Assembly (NCBI GenBank): GCA_944474755.1
Contig: OX104114.1
Location: 45,077,070 to 45,141,069, forward strand
DNA: 64,000 nt
DNA from: Limnoperna fortunei
Lineage: Eukaryota; Mollusca; Bivalvia; Mytilida; Modiolidae
Reading direction: 5' to 3'
Both the position numbers and the translations under genes were made by a program. Of this stretch, positions 23,732 through 36,416 are shown piece by piece. Numbering within the stretch: position 1 is the first letter of the stretch; each line of letters opens with the position of its first letter. The notes under the pieces are model-generated. The model did not search any database, had not been told where the DNA came from, and was given only the letters and a program-made list of their open reading frames with translations.

Positions 23732-26379
23732 TAATACCTAATAATATTGGTTCATTGCTATTTAGGATCTTTTATTTTTATTCAGTATCATATTTACAAT
23801 AAAAATATTTTGCTACAGTGCATTCTTTCATGAATAGTTTCTGTTGTCTAATATCACCTAAATAATCTTGTTCATATCGGATATATCTGCATTCGACAAC
23901 ATAACAGAAGTTTTTATAGAACATTTTGATTTGAAACGCTTATTATATAATTAGATCATTTATCTCGAACAAGTGTGCTTTCTATCGTCAATAATTTTCG
24001 CTAACAAACATCTGCAGACTTATAAGAAAACGTCACATCACGTGCAGTGCCTGTGTTTTTCATGTATATTATTCAGAAAACTTAACAGACAATATCATTT
24101 AATATCAGCTACAAAAGTTGCAGAATTCGATAGAGGTGAAGTTGGTAACTTTATTCAAAGCTATTTGTGTTCAATTTTCCTTTGCAAGCTGAAAAAAATC
24201 CCATATCACAATACTATCGTGATATGGATATGTTATCGTCAGTTTTTAAAACAACGTGATGCAAGCGGTTCGATGTGAAATGTGAAAAGTTATTATATAT
24301 ATACTGCTTGTACTTTAAATTTGAGTTTTGAATCGATGTTTAGACATTCTTTATACGTTTACCCAGGTTTGGTATATATTGGGCAATGCCGACTTTAAAA
24401 ATAATGCCGTTTGTTTATTGTTAATGCTAACTATATTATCAATTTTTTAATCTTTTGTTTGTTTCATTAGTGCTCCTTCGCCACTTTCAGAAATGTTTCA
24501 TCTATATCTTAGCGTTAATTGTGAAGAGAAGAAGCCGGATGCTAATAATTTCAGTTTTTGAACAGGTTATATTATTACCGTCTACATGGTGGACGGTAGA
24601 CGGTATACATAATCGAATGATGAACAGTCTTCGGAGTAAATGACTGTCTACTTAATTGGGTGGTTCACTAAATCTATAAATATTTTGTCATATCATTGGT
24701 TTACGTCATGATCGAACTAGTATATGTACTGAAATTTCGATATATTCTGTGGTTGAATCGGGATTGTAATCAGTATTTTTGTGTAGTAATTGTACGTTCC
24801 ACAGATTGACGTCTATTTCATTCAGTGCATTGGTCAGTGAACAAAATTTCACCAAAATCTCCGCATTTTTAAAGATTTTGGGATTTCTGTATCTTTACAT
24901 ATCTTACATATAAATGACAAAAACAGGTACTTTAATAAAAGCCCATAAAATTGGTAATGCAGATAAGAGACTGCTTGCTTTTAGGAAAAACTAAACTGAT
25001 ATTATACTGTTGTCCTATATACAATGAAATTCTAATAGGAAAAACCGATCCAGGTAAATATGTTCTCAAACTTGACTTCGACTTGACCTTTATCAATCTG
25101 GCCGTGTTGACGTGAGTTGTTAAAATTAAGCTAATTTAACAACCTTGTACTTTAACGACCATAATTTGACAATTATCTAATTTAACTTGTTTGTGCTAAA
25201 TGTGAACTTATTTTTTTTTTATTTTAGCATTTCTTCTTGGAATAAAACAAACCATCAACCCAGACAGCACTTAATTATACGATGCTGACATCAGACAGCA
25301 TGCTGCTGCAATCAGACAGCATGCTGTGCAAATTGTGCTTTATACCTTCTAATTGGACTTTTTATAACTAATAATTGAAATACAAAGATATTAATACAGT
25401 ATTAATTTACTTTGGACTGTCTTCTGTTCATATTGATTAGATTCATTACCGGAGAAATCTTGGGAATTTTAATTTCAACATCGTCCCTAATGAAAAGTAA
25501 CGCAATTATGATCCTCAAATGGAACAATATTTCCAAGTTTGAAATCCATTGCGCAGAATAAGAAACAAAGAACAGTTAATAATTTCCATTTTTTGTATTT
25601 TAATTAAGATTTTGTTTTGTTATTACCATTAATAATAACTTAATTTGTATTAACACGGTTGGGAATTAAATTCGTGACCTTTTGCAATACCTACAATCAG
25701 TGTGATCGCCGCGGGAACGCGAATGATGACGGATTTGTTTCTCAGTCGGCTAAAAGATAACTATGACATTATGTTTGTGTGTTAAATCATTTAAGCCAGT
25801 TATTTTATACAGTCCGGTTTTTATTGTGCTCGGCGAGACTTTCAGCTTGGACAGGAAAACTTGCAATCATTGTCGACTCTTAATGCTTAAATTCGGTTTA
25901 GACCTAACATGAAGCTATATGCTCTCTTTGGAGCACAAAGCATTAAAGGTAATTAGATTGGTCGAGTAAGAGTCAAAATAATGGACCCAAGTAAGCTAAT
26001 AAGAAGGATTGTTACTCCATTGTGCTAGTATTATACACGTGTTTAACTCCAAGTATTGGTTTTTCACTTGCAAAGCAGTATGAATGCATGTAGAATACAA
26101 TGTTTATTTTCTTACAATGAATTGGCATTAGAAATTGCGCTCTCTGCGTTGAACATTATACTCAATGGGGAAAAAGGCGTCCTGTTTTTACAAATAATAG
26201 ACCCTACTGTTTTGTCGTTTTTCCCTTGAATGCGTATACTGGTGTGATAGTAACGTTTGACATTATGTAGTGACAATATAATTCAACTGTATTTCTACGA
26301 ATTAAATTGAACAATCTTGTAGCAAAAATAATGTCCAACTAAATAATTCATAACTATTTATTGTTCATTTTACAATTTA

Positions 26380-26640
26380 GAGCTTGAGTGGTCAAGTGGT
26401 TAGGTAAGTTAGCCATCAGTTATTGATCGCTTGTCTATCAGCACAGAGTTTGCGGGTTTGAGCCTTACTGTCGGTATGTTATACTCAATTCCAACCTTGA
26501 CTGACAATGACTGTCAGTTTTCCTAATGATGGTCAGGGGTTTTCAATTGATATCCAGGCTTCCCCCTCCCCTAAAAATGCATACAATGATATTGACGAAA
26601 AAGTCCTAAAAGTGGCATTAAACCGATTCAAATAAATCAA
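26380..26640 (+). repeat. SINE copy, diverged but full-length
   Basis: A box 'gagtggtcaagtggttagg', B box 'gcgggtttgagccttactg', body 'tgactgtcagttttcctaa' and 3' end 'aaagtggcattaaaccgatt' with an A-rich tail. More mutated than the 38.0-kb copy. Confidence 0.85.
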
Positions 26641-27370
26641 ATTGCTGTATGCTTCCAATGTATATTTCCGTTACCCGATATACAGGATTTAGATTCTTCA
26701 GTCAAGGTAATTCCATAAACTATACCACGTTTTAAAATAATTATAGAGTAAATTTTACTGAGCCAGAATTAAAACATTGACATTTACAAAGGCAAATGTT
26801 AAGCTTCTTTGAATTCAATAATTAGGCTTCAAATAGAAAGCAATAATTTTCCTTTCAAATCAAGTCTTATCAAAGCGTTCAAGCCATAAAAGGAATTTTA
26901 TTAACATTTTTTCTGTCATACCTGATATTCTTAATTTCTTTGATAAAGATCTTTGCTCTGGTCATAGCGAATTCAATCTACATCCATGTGAAATTACTTT
27001 TATTTCAACACATATACATACAATTCATAGAATTAACACACTTCTATTACAAGTATTGCTTACTTAGAGTAAAAATGTCAAACATTTTTCTCTAAACATT
27101 TTATAAATGAACCTTAAGACGGTTTGTTAGACAACTCTTTGTCAGATTATTTAAGGTACACTAGCTAAATAAGCATTTGAATACTCATTCGTTGCAGTCC
27201 TAACTAGTCTTGTAATTACACAACCAATCTTTTTGTATACGAAATTGAGTTTTTTAAAATGCTCTTGGATTGAGTAAATTGCTTACATTTTGTACCTTTG
27301 AAGACATAAAATATAATCCGATCTAATATAGAGTATAATAAAGTTTCCGATTTGCATAAGCGGTTAAGTT

Positions 27371-27583
27371 ATGCCAGATGCTAACATTGGCGATGTCCAA
27401 AAAAGAATAGTCAGATATGAAATCTATAAATACTTAAAATTTACGCCAGGTTCTTACTTTAATGATTTCCAAGAAAGAATAGTCAGATACACAATCTATA
27501 AATACTTTAAAACTCAGCACATAAATCCAAGTGTTAATGGTATAAAACAGTGGTTATGGTTAGATCAAACGTTAGTTGAGTAA
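27371..27583 (+). CDS. Possible 70-codon ORF built on a 72-bp tandem duplication
   Basis: ATG-started frame of 70 codons containing two 24-residue units, DVQKRIVRYEIYKYLK and DFQERIVRYTIYKYFK, offset by exactly 72 bp. Not recognised as any family. The multiple-of-three period keeps the frame open, so the ORF may be a by-product of a DNA duplication. No splice context or polyadenylation signal was established. Listed because of its unusual structure; coding status doubtful. Confidence 0.2.
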   Translation: MPDANIGDVQKRIVRYEIYKYLKFTPGSYFNDFQERIVRYTIYKYFKTQHINPSVNGIKQWLWLDQTLVE

Positions 27584-27975
27584 CTTTGGGAAGCAATGCA
27601 GTAAACATATTGAACTCAATCTTACGCAGAATAAATGCATACATCTATAGTTATCTATATAAAATGCAATTTTGCATTCCTGTGTTAAATAAATCACTAA
27701 TTGTTCAATTCTAAAATGATTTTTCATGTCGTTCCTTGTATTTTCGATTCAATGTAGTTACCAGATTAACCAAGTTGACTTTAATATCGTCGTTATTTAT
27801 TCCCACAAATAAAAAACTTCTCCTTGTGCCTAGGCGAAAACAAAAACTTTTCTAGCCAAAGCTTTATCTGAATTCACTTCATAATTTTATGACTATATTT
27901 CTAATTTCTGCTATTCAAACTTATCTCGTCACTTGTTACGCGGCTGTAAAGCTTGCAAACTTTAAAGAACATTTT

Positions 27976-30900
27976 TTATTCTTCTACATGTGGTTCTAAA
28001 CACTTGGAGAATCGTCTATCGGGAGGCTTTATTATTTCCGGTAAAACATTCTCCGCGTATTTGCCCTTAAGGTTCCCGGTAGGTTTGTAACATGCTACTA
28101 TTATTGCTCTTCTCCCTTTAACAGCAATACCAAATCCTACTTCCGTTGTTTCTTTCCATATAAGTTGAGTGAAGTTTCTACATTCTGTTATGAAAAAAGG
28201 TTGAATATTATTTATAAAAGGTGAGTTAAAATTAGGAAATACTTTACAAATCAATCTCAGTTAAATAAAATCTTTCATGTGCTGTGCTTGTTTATAATGT
28301 CGACGAATAGGAGAGGGAAAGTGAAAAATCTTATTTTAATTATTGTTACAAAAATAACAATTATAATATTAAAAATATTTAAAACCTAATAATTGTTTGA
28401 TTCCGGTTCCAAAAAAAAAGGAATAGAAATTTTACTATAACAGTTATTCTTTCCAGTGGCGTAGTTAGGTTCTGATCGCAGTGCACGCAAAACTTACGAC
28501 AGGGCCCTTGTTGGAGTTCCAAAGGGGGGGGGGGGGGGCAAAGCCCACCGGAAGCCAAGCGGCTGTAGCCTATTAGAACTAACTTTTAAGTGTATGGAAG
28601 CTAACTTTACCAATGAAGCTGACCCAGTCACGAGCATTATATATAAACACTTTTATTTAAATGCATTTTACAATATCTTTTTTGTAAGAATGTGCAATTT
28701 TCCAGCCAGGGATGTTCCAAGTATTGATTAAAGAAATAAAGACATAATGATATGAATCCCGCGAGTTTTCGAGTAATCATATTTTAAAAACGAAAAAACA
28801 TTATCTGAGGGAACGGACTATTTTCCGACACGATTCACCTGCCTTCTTCATTTTGTGTGATGTGGAATTACGTAATGTAGTAACATCGGACCAAAAGTAA
28901 AAGAATTTCCGGACTGAAAACTACCCAGAACATATAGAATGAGTATACCTCTTCCTCTTCCCTTCTTCTTTCTAATGATAATTTTAAAAATTGCCGTTTC
29001 GTTTGTGCACGCAGGTGCGTCGTTGCGTCAATGGTAGCTACGCCACCGCTTTCATATTTGAAATGCATGAATGTGTGAAAGCTCTGTAATGTTTTTAAAT
29101 TCATATTTAATATAACAGCTACAATATACATTGACTAAGCTAAAGAAAAGTTAACAATCGTAAACATATGATATATAATACTCTGCGTCCGTGATTGATT
29201 GATTTTTAAAGTCAGCGTATAATGTTTCCGCTTTATTCATTAAGACACAAAAATTTATTTCAAAGAGTTTATGCAATCAAAATTTTATTGACACAGGAAA
29301 ATGAGACAACAGTGCAATTGTAATCTCGAAAAACTTAAGGTCACAGTAACAAACTTCTGCACGACATCATTTACGTGCAAGGACATCCATTACAGGCTTT
29401 GCGTAACGTTCACCAAAAATGATTCGTAGGTCGAATGGTTATGGCTCTAATTTTACTTACTGTTTTTCATTGCAGTGGGTGGGTCTCCTTCAAAAAAACT
29501 ATACTGTTCTATTTCGTCATACCAGTCTTTTGTCACTTCTTCACCTTTCAAAGAGATAAATATAAGAATTTATATGAATGTGCTAAAATGCAGAAATGAG
29601 ATTACCACAAAATATATATCTAGACGTCAATAAAGTCTTGTACGATCAATAGGATAAACCCCATCGTAGTAGATTAACGTGGATTATGTTCTTAACTCCT
29701 CACTTATGTTCTTAACTCCTAACTAGTGTTGCGCGGTATTACCATTAGAATTCGGGTCATTGTCATTACGCCGTATCGGTACTTGCATGTTCGGGTAAAT
29801 TCGTAGGCCTTCGTAAATTGTAGCCAAAGTCTGAAAACGTCATTTAAAAACATATTAAAAAATAACGTTTACAACTGTTTTGCAAAACCCAGAAGTAAAT
29901 TGTGATAAGCCTTACTCTGCAAAACACATCCCTACTTATCATTTGTGAGTTCTTCGCTTTTTTGGTAAGTTTTGATTAACATAATGCTATATATTTTAAC
30001 AACTGCTCGTAAACATAGTGTTTTGAATTCATTGTAATAAAGACGCAGATCCAATTTCCAACTCCAAACATGTATGGGTTGTTTAAAAAACGGCTTGTGA
30101 TTTGTAAGACGCATCTGTTGAATACTCATGAAAGCAAAAATTACCTTGTGAAAGGTAATGTTGTGAGACCACATGAACAAAATATAATCACCCGTGGGTT
30201 ACTGTCGGTGGATAAACTCACATTCATGTAATTTTTCGTTTCTCCAGGTAATAAAACCTTTTTTTTTGCTGATCAGCATTTTTGATGACTAATCAGTGAC
30301 GCTTTGCTTTTGCTTTAATTTTCTGCATTTCAGCAATTTGGTAGCTAAGTCATTACGGCAAGACGTCCAGAGTTTATTCAGGGACGAATTCGCAGTTCTG
30401 GGTAGTATGTGGTCGATTCCAATGTTAATTGACAAAAATTAACCGTTTTCCCTCCACAATGAAAGGTTTTTATATTTTCCAACTACCTCCTCCCGTTCCT
30501 AATAAAAACTGTACCCAATTATATATCTGACACATTTCTGAAAGTGGTGTTAAACCACAATACAAAAAAAACCCAAAAAAAAATATATTTTTTTTACTTT
30601 TATAGAAATACACTATAATAAAAACTCGAAATGGTACAGAGAAAAAAACAGCGATGAATTCAGTAAAAACTTTAAGGTGTATTTGATTGCTGTATACAAC
30701 ACTGTCTCCATTGGCACAGATCTGATGAAATGAACCGATACTTCTCGATTGTTTATCTTATTTAACTTTCAGAAAAAAAAGTATATTAGTATTATACTTT
30801 GTATTATATTTTTATATATTATACTTTGAAGATTTATTTTTCAATGATTTCTTTGTAAGCATAAACGGTCCATATAATGGAATATAGACCGGCCGGAGTA

Positions 30901-33900
30901 TATGGACCGACCTCGTTTTGACAAAACTGAAACTCCAAATTCGGCATTAAACCGGTTTTGGTCAGAAATTATTCTACACTTGTAAAAAGAAAAATGGCGT
31001 CTGCACGGTTTGCATCCTTGAACGAGGATGAACTGAAGGCAATTACGAATGCCAAAGATTCTTTAAACACCAAAAACGCCACAAAATATTCAGTCAACAC
31101 TTTTAGGAATTACCTAAAAGAAAAAAAATTACAGGAAAATTTCGAAAATTTTACAAAAAGTTAATTGGATATTATATTGAGAAATTTCTATGCAGAAATC
31201 CGAAATGGGAAAGGGGAACTATACAAACGAACTTCTCTTTTATCAATCAGAAGTGGTATTTGCCGTCACATAGCAGCCGTTAATTCATATGACATTATCA
31301 ATGACGTTGAGTTTAAATCGTCAAATGAAATGTTCAAATCTATGTGTAAATTAACTACCGTGAAGGTAAGGGCGTTGTGGACCACAAGGATGGAATAATA
31401 TCGCAGGATATTGAAAAACTTTATGTATCTCATGTATTCAATATTGATTCTCCAACAGGACTTTTGCGCAAAGTTTGGTTTGAGTTATGTCTATATTTTT
31501 GTCGTCGTGGAAGGGAAAACCAGCGTGAATTAACCGCATCAATGTTTGACATTAGAACTGATGCTGAGGGAAAACAATATGTCTGTTAAGTGGCTTCTGA
31601 AGTGACAAAAAATCACCAGGGTGTGGTATCTACTGAAATTAATAATAAAACCGTATGCATCTATGCCACGACCAATGACAGTTGCCCTGTCAAAAGTTTT
31701 TCGAAATATATCTCAAAAAGGAATCCAGCTTGCAGTGCTTTGTTTCAAACACCGCGCGACTCCTGTAATGATGATGATAATGTATGGTACGAAAACAGGC
31801 CTTTGGGCAAAAACAAGTTGGGTAATATGATGGTTGAACTTTCAAAAGCCGCAAAATTGTCTATGACATACACGAACCATTGTATACGTGCAACTACCAT
31901 ATCGGTATTGGATAATGCAGGATTTGAATCGCGTCACATCATGACAGTGTCAGGCCACCGCAACGAGTCATCGATAAAAAGTTAATCGCGAGACACTTCA
32001 AGTAACCCAAAACGTAAAATGTCAGAAACCATAAGTAATCTTGTTCCACATGACGCGTTGTCGAAAGAGAAGCACAAGAAGAATAAACCCGATGTTACAG
32101 AAACTAATTCTACATTTCTAGTTGATGACGGTATGGATGATTTATTATGTCTCTCGGCATCTCAAACTGAAATAATGTTACAGCAAATACATAATTATGA
32201 AAATAATGACACAACTCAGCCGGTTGAAAATACAGTGCTTGCTATGAATTCTGTAGACAGTGTAGTAGACCCAAGACCAATTTTACAGAATATAACAAAT
32301 AAAACTATTAATGACACTCTCAAATATCTACAACTGCTCAGCCATCTTTTGTTTTTCATGGCTGTACCGTTAATGTTTATTATCAGCAACCTTATTAAAG
32401 TTTAAAACTTTTGCTGTTAGTGAATTGATATTGTTTTACACTGAAAACTTTGTTGTCAATTTTTTGAGTTAGAACTTGTTCCTCATTATTAAAGTTGTTC
32501 TTCAAATGTTGTTTTTTTAATTAAATTTCAGAAATTTCGAGAAATATTTAAAAGTGGAAGGAAATCAGAAAATAGATATCCTTGAGAAAACAGACAAAAA
32601 CATAATGCAATCTTAAATTAAACACATGAGTAATATTGTACGATGTTAAATTTCTAATTTCTAAACATCTGTAAAAGCATCAGATTCATGAAGTATAATA
32701 TAACAAATAGTTCATGGCACTTCGGGTCATATGGCAGTATATGGACCGGTCAGTCACCCCCAAAAACTTATATATACGTTTTTGGGGGTGACTGACCGGT
32801 CCATATACTGCCATATGACCCTCAGTGCCATGAACTATTTGTTAAATATATTCAAACATAATTTGATGGACACGTGTCTATAATTTATTCAATCTGCTAT
32901 GGGTGTGTGTAGTTATGTGATTTATTATATACTTAATCGATACAAAAACGTATTACAGTATATTAATGCGGTTTAGCACTTTTTTGTACTTAAATAGAAA
33001 TATAATCAGGCGTCTACAAACATGATTCGAGCCATCTTGGACGTCAGAGCATAACCAATCTGGTTAAAACCAGATTTCTTCCGTAAATGACCGATTTCTG
33101 GTACAGATGACCCAGTACAGATGAGCTCACGCGCACGCATCTGTACTTGCTGCGTCATCCAATCAACAACACCAGAAACAAGAACGTTGTTATGGAAGCA
33201 TAACAACGTTCTTCTATGACGTTCTTGTTTCCGCCGTTCTGATTGGACGTCAGAGACAATGGAGTCTACAACAATGGAGAGTCTATATGTTATAGCGATG
33301 TGAAAGTTGTTGGTTTACGGAAGAAATAGGTACTTTCATACGTTTTTGGGAAAGTCCGTTTGAACTTTCACTCGTGATAGAAATTTTTATGTCTTTTGGC
33401 TCGTTTCGCTGCGCTCCACTCGCGAAAAGACATACAATTTCTATCACTCGTGAAAGATCAACCGGTCTTTTCAAAAACGTATGAAAGAACCTAGTATACT
33501 CTGGTGTTAACTCCGTCAAAGTTGCAATTCCATCTGATACACTTAATCCCGCAATGCCTTACATACTGTTCAGAATGACAAGGGGATTCGAAAAAAATAA
33601 TAAATGAACGATACAGTTTTAATTCATGATATTTTATACAACGTTGGGCGGTAATCGGAGATAGTCAATGTCTTAAAAAGATCATTCCGGATAAGTTTTA
33701 TAAACTAGCTTTTATAGTATATTTGCTAACATTTGTCTCAGTTTTGTCATAAAATATAGATTTGAATTGTTTAATATAATTAATTATTTTGTTGTGGCTT
33801 ACGGAAATTGCCTTAAAAACTCTTAGCCTTTCCCCTTACTTGAAAGTGGGGCAGAATAATTTTATGTTAAAGATTTAAGTGTATCGGAATACCTTAGGCT

Positions 33901-35388
33901 AGTGAAATTAAATATCTAGGACTATTTATTTAAGCTTCATGTTCTAGATGTCAAGTTAGCATAATCTGAAATATTTAGCTTATCATAGTCATAGTTATTA
34001 AATCTAACAAAAAACTGTTATGGTGAATTTTAATAAAATTCAAAACTGAAGTTTTGTACTATAAATTCTTTCTCATGAAACAAATTGCATACATCTTGAA
34101 CTAAGTTCGTGTTTTGGACGTAAAAGACATATGCCTAAAAGTTTGTTATATTTAAAACAGGTTGTCAAAATGTTGCCTTGGGATCGCAAGAAATTGCATT
34201 TAAAATAAAGGAAAAAACTGGTTAACTGCAATATATTCCTTCAAGTTTTCTTATTTACATGTAGAATTTTCGAGACACCAGGCAGTTCGACAGTTTATTA
34301 TATATTAGTGTATTTCCTTTTTTAAGTATATCTTCAAAACCTGAAAAATGATTTCACAACAAACAAACTTTAGAAGAAAAAATTGCAGAAGCATTCAGAT
34401 CGTAGATAAAAGAGTATTTCCCATACTCTCATATTTCCAACATCGATTTTCATATTTGATGTTTTGTCGTCTGGTAAAAGAAGATGGCAAATAATGATCC
34501 CCGTCTAAACAGGGGAATTAGTCGATAAGTCAGAAGCATATGGCTGATAGGAGTAAATCGACAGGATTTTATTAATCAGAAGAAAAACAAGTCCGCTCGA
34601 CAGTAAAACCAAAAAAAAATTTAACAGACCAAAATAAATTTAAACAAACATAAAACAAAAAAAACCAGAAAAAAATAATGCATAGAAAACTGAGGAAGTA
34701 AATTAAAATATGTCCTAAGTTTTAATGTTTTAATAACATCATACAGAGACCTAGTGCAAATATGAGCGTTTTGTACAATATCAATAACTTGGATATAAGT
34801 GGCTTGTAAGCATGACCAGGAACACAATACAATTACCACCATATTATACAAGATTTATTGGATGTATATTGAGATATATTGTAATCGCAAGCTCGTGTAA
34901 TAAGACACAGGATTAGGACAATACTTCCCAATATCCAATAATATGGGATGTTTAAACAGACAAACGTGCATATGTTAGTAGTGTACTTCTGTTTTGGGTT
35001 GTTTTAATTTACAATGCTCATTGGGTCTATTCAACATAAATATTGAGAAGACAATGTGATCTAAGATATCCATAAAAGACAATAAATACATTAATAATGA
35101 TAAAATTTCAGAAATGAGCAACCGACCTCCATATTCTTTTACAGAGGATGGCAAATATTTCTCTGCAATATTTTCCCCAACAAATTCTCCTTGACAGTAC
35201 CGTCCACTTCTGTGTAACTTTGTTTTTGCTCTCAAATATAAAGCATGGTTTTGTGCAAACATGCTCAAGTCTTTTGAATACTTCAAAGGTGGCGAATTGT
35301 GATTCAGTCTATATTTATTATGTGCTCGTAAAGCAACGTCTTTGAATTCTTCTTTCTTGATCTCTGCGATACTTGCTGATCCTCCCAT
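27976..35388 (-). CDS. GAPR-1-like CAP-domain protein, 3 exons (paralogue 1)
   Basis: CAP/SCP superfamily protein of the Golgi-associated GLIPR2 (GAPR-1) type, expected on the cytosolic face of membranes. Exons joined with phase-1 introns: 35127-35388, 29461-29544, 27976-28184 (555 nt, 184 aa). The N-terminus MGGSAS fits N-myristoylation (Gly2, Ser6), as in GAPR-1; there is no signal peptide. CAP core: HNKYR (His23), GENI (Glu72), WYDEIEQY, then NFTQLIWKETTEVGFG and VVACYKPTGN-style (here VACYKPTGN) and ENVLPE. Canonical HFTQ-type histidine is Asn119 here, so one of the four CAP-tetrad residues is missing; the others are present. The C-terminal 19 residues are unlike GAPR-1. Intron 1 (about 5.6 kb) carries a Crypton relic and hairpins. 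Strong paralogy with the gene at 40.3-44.0 kb (same phases, same order). Confidence 0.88.
28185..29460. other. Intron 2 of CAP paralogue 1
   Basis: 1.3 kb intron. It includes a run of about 15 G at 28525-28540, next to 'ccagtggcgtagttaggttc', which resembles the terminus of a dispersed repeat. The 87-codon minus frame at 28868-29131 is unsupported. Confidence 0.6.
30350..30570 (+). repeat. SINE copy, heavily degraded
   Basis: Recognised by order of worn body motifs: 'gattccaatgttaattgac', 'aataaaaactgtaccc', 'atatatctgacacatttctg', 'aaagtggtgttaaaccac' and an A-rich tail. The tRNA-like head is barely visible. Confidence 0.6.
30994..32398 (+). pseudogene. Crypton-type tyrosine recombinase, inactivated
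   Basis: Broken frames give a DUF3504/KIAA1958-like tyrosine recombinase (Crypton family or a derivative), a DNA-strand exchanging enzyme. Order: MASARFASLNEDELKAI from 30994; LDIILRNFYAEIRNGKGELY; core with RRGRENQREL (arm-bearing Arg); NHCIRATT (His-x-x-Arg); and VSGHRNESSIKS (His/Gly block) followed by TAA exactly where the catalytic Tyr should be (31983-31985). Other lesions: TAA at 31162, a frameshift about 31355-31361, TAA at 31587 and a frameshift near 32335, after which GCTVNVYYQQPY completes the usual end. It lies in the CAP intron on the opposite strand. Inactive as read; a mis-assembled live copy is unlikely with five lesions. Confidence 0.8.
32701..32844. repeat. Long near-perfect palindrome (~68-bp arms)
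   Basis: Left arm 32701-32768 'taacaaatagttcatggcac' through 'cagtcacccccaaaaac'; right arm 32776-32844 is its reverse complement with only a few differences ('ttcgggtcat' against 'gagggtcat'). Loop about 7 bp. The core 'gtatatggaccg' also occurs at 30898-30910, upstream of the Crypton relic, so the palindrome may mark the element's 3' side. Confidence 0.9.
33152..33251. repeat. Nested inverted repeat
   Basis: Outer arms 33152-33187 ('gcgtcatccaatcaacaaca') and 33219-33251 ('gttctgattggacgtc') pair; inner arms 'agaacgttgttatg' and 'cataacaacgttct' (33181-33212) form a perfect 14-bp stem with a 4-bp loop. 'ggacgtcagag' occurs on both sides (about 33038 and 33246). Confidence 0.75.
33327..33494. 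repeat. Foldback element with ~70-bp arms
   Basis: Left arm begins 'aggtactttcatacgttttt'; right arm ends in its complement 'aaaaacgtatgaaagaacct'. Both carry 'cactcgtgatagaaatt' or its complement. The short spacer 'gctcgtttcgctgcgctcca' separates the arms. Likely a non-autonomous DNA element. Confidence 0.85.
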
Positions 35389-35814
35389 GGCGTGTTCTGT
35401 TTGCTAACATTATGATGCAAATTTAAGCTGAAATATTATATTAATAATTAATATATTAAAACATTTGAAAATTTTTAACTTGTTATAATATCGATAAATA
35501 TATGATTAATAGATGTGGCTGTATCAGTCTTGTTGTTGTATAATATTTTAAAAGTTTTGGTCCGAGTTATGATCAGTTCACCAAAAGTGATAACTGACGT
35601 CACACTACCAGTTCTAGCGCTGATATAATATTGACGCAAAGTTATGAACTCAGCACCTGCCTTTACTCAAACTCCAATTTTAATCAATAATACGCTAAAC
35701 GAAACATGATAAAAACAAAGGATTATTAGTGAAAGTGATGGATGCTTTCCAAGTGTCAAATGGTTCTAAAATCCGAGAACATAAAACGAAGTAATGGAAT
35801 GTTTATGAATTTCG

Positions 35815-36165
35815 TAAAGGTCACATTGTGTCCTTGACCTTGAAGTTTTGCTTGCTAAAAGTCCCCGTAAAAAGTTGGCTATTTAGGCGAATACAAATTA
35901 TCTTCTACGCAGCATTGTGACCTTGAGCTTTAAGGCAGTATTTGTCAAGATCAATTGTGCCACATTATTTGTAAATCCGTATATAAACAACAAAGTTATG
36001 GGCCGGACACTGTTTGGTGCACTGTGACATTTAACTTCAAGATAAGGTCCCCAATGTTGCCCGTGACATATCGTCCTGATGTAATGATCACATGTGCTAC
36101 ATTTTGAAGATACCCCAATAACAGATGTATCCCAGACACGGGACGGGTAACTCGGCGACCATTTC
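35815..36165 (+). repeat. Dispersed 'tgaccttga' type repeat
   Basis: Repeated phrases 'gtgtccttgaccttgaagtt', 'gtgaccttgagctttaagg', 'aacaaagttatgggccggac' and 'ggtccccaatgttgcccgtg' follow a layout I associate with a common bivalve intergenic repeat. Two or three worn subunits. The 89-codon minus frame across it is an artefact. Confidence 0.5.
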
Positions 36166-36390
36166 ATTCGAAGAACTTAATAAATAATCTGTGTGTTCTG
36201 AAAAGCTGAATATATAACTAGATACCCGACAGAAAATTATGGCTCGATTGCTTACTCATACTCGCCAAGAAGGCTTGATATAAGAACAAAATGTTGATAT
36301 TTCATTAAAGTCCATAAATTATTATGCCGTTTTTTACATTTCTTTAAAAGAGATATTAGTTTGGATAATTTAAAATATCTTGGTCCACTG

Positions 36391-36416
36391 ATATATATAT
36401 ATATATATATATATAT
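36391..36416 (+). repeat. (AT)n microsatellite
   Basis: About 13 AT units followed by 'tttattaatttatttatta'. Confidence 0.9.

Larger units (their letters stand above)
23216..27975. other. Intergenic region between arylsulfatase and first CAP gene
   Basis: 4.8 kb without a supported gene. Contains two SINE copies (23414-23731, 26380-26640), a short duplicated 'cagacagcatgctg' motif at about 25290-25326, and a 72-bp tandem duplication at 27371-27583. It separates the 5' end of one minus-strand gene from the 3' end of the next, so the sulfatase promoter should lie just right of 23215; no TATA-like assignment is made. Confidence 0.6.
29545..35126. other. Intron 1 of CAP paralogue 1 (5.6 kb), transposon-rich
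   Basis: Contains a degraded SINE (30350-30570), a Crypton-type recombinase relic (30994-32398), three hairpin or foldback structures (32701-32844, 33152-33251, 33327-33494) and otherwise AT-rich DNA from about 33.5 to 35.1 kb with no recognised feature. Confidence 0.75.

Noticed and set aside
35898..36167. 89-codon minus frame
   Set aside because: Lies antisense over a dispersed repeat with no domain content.
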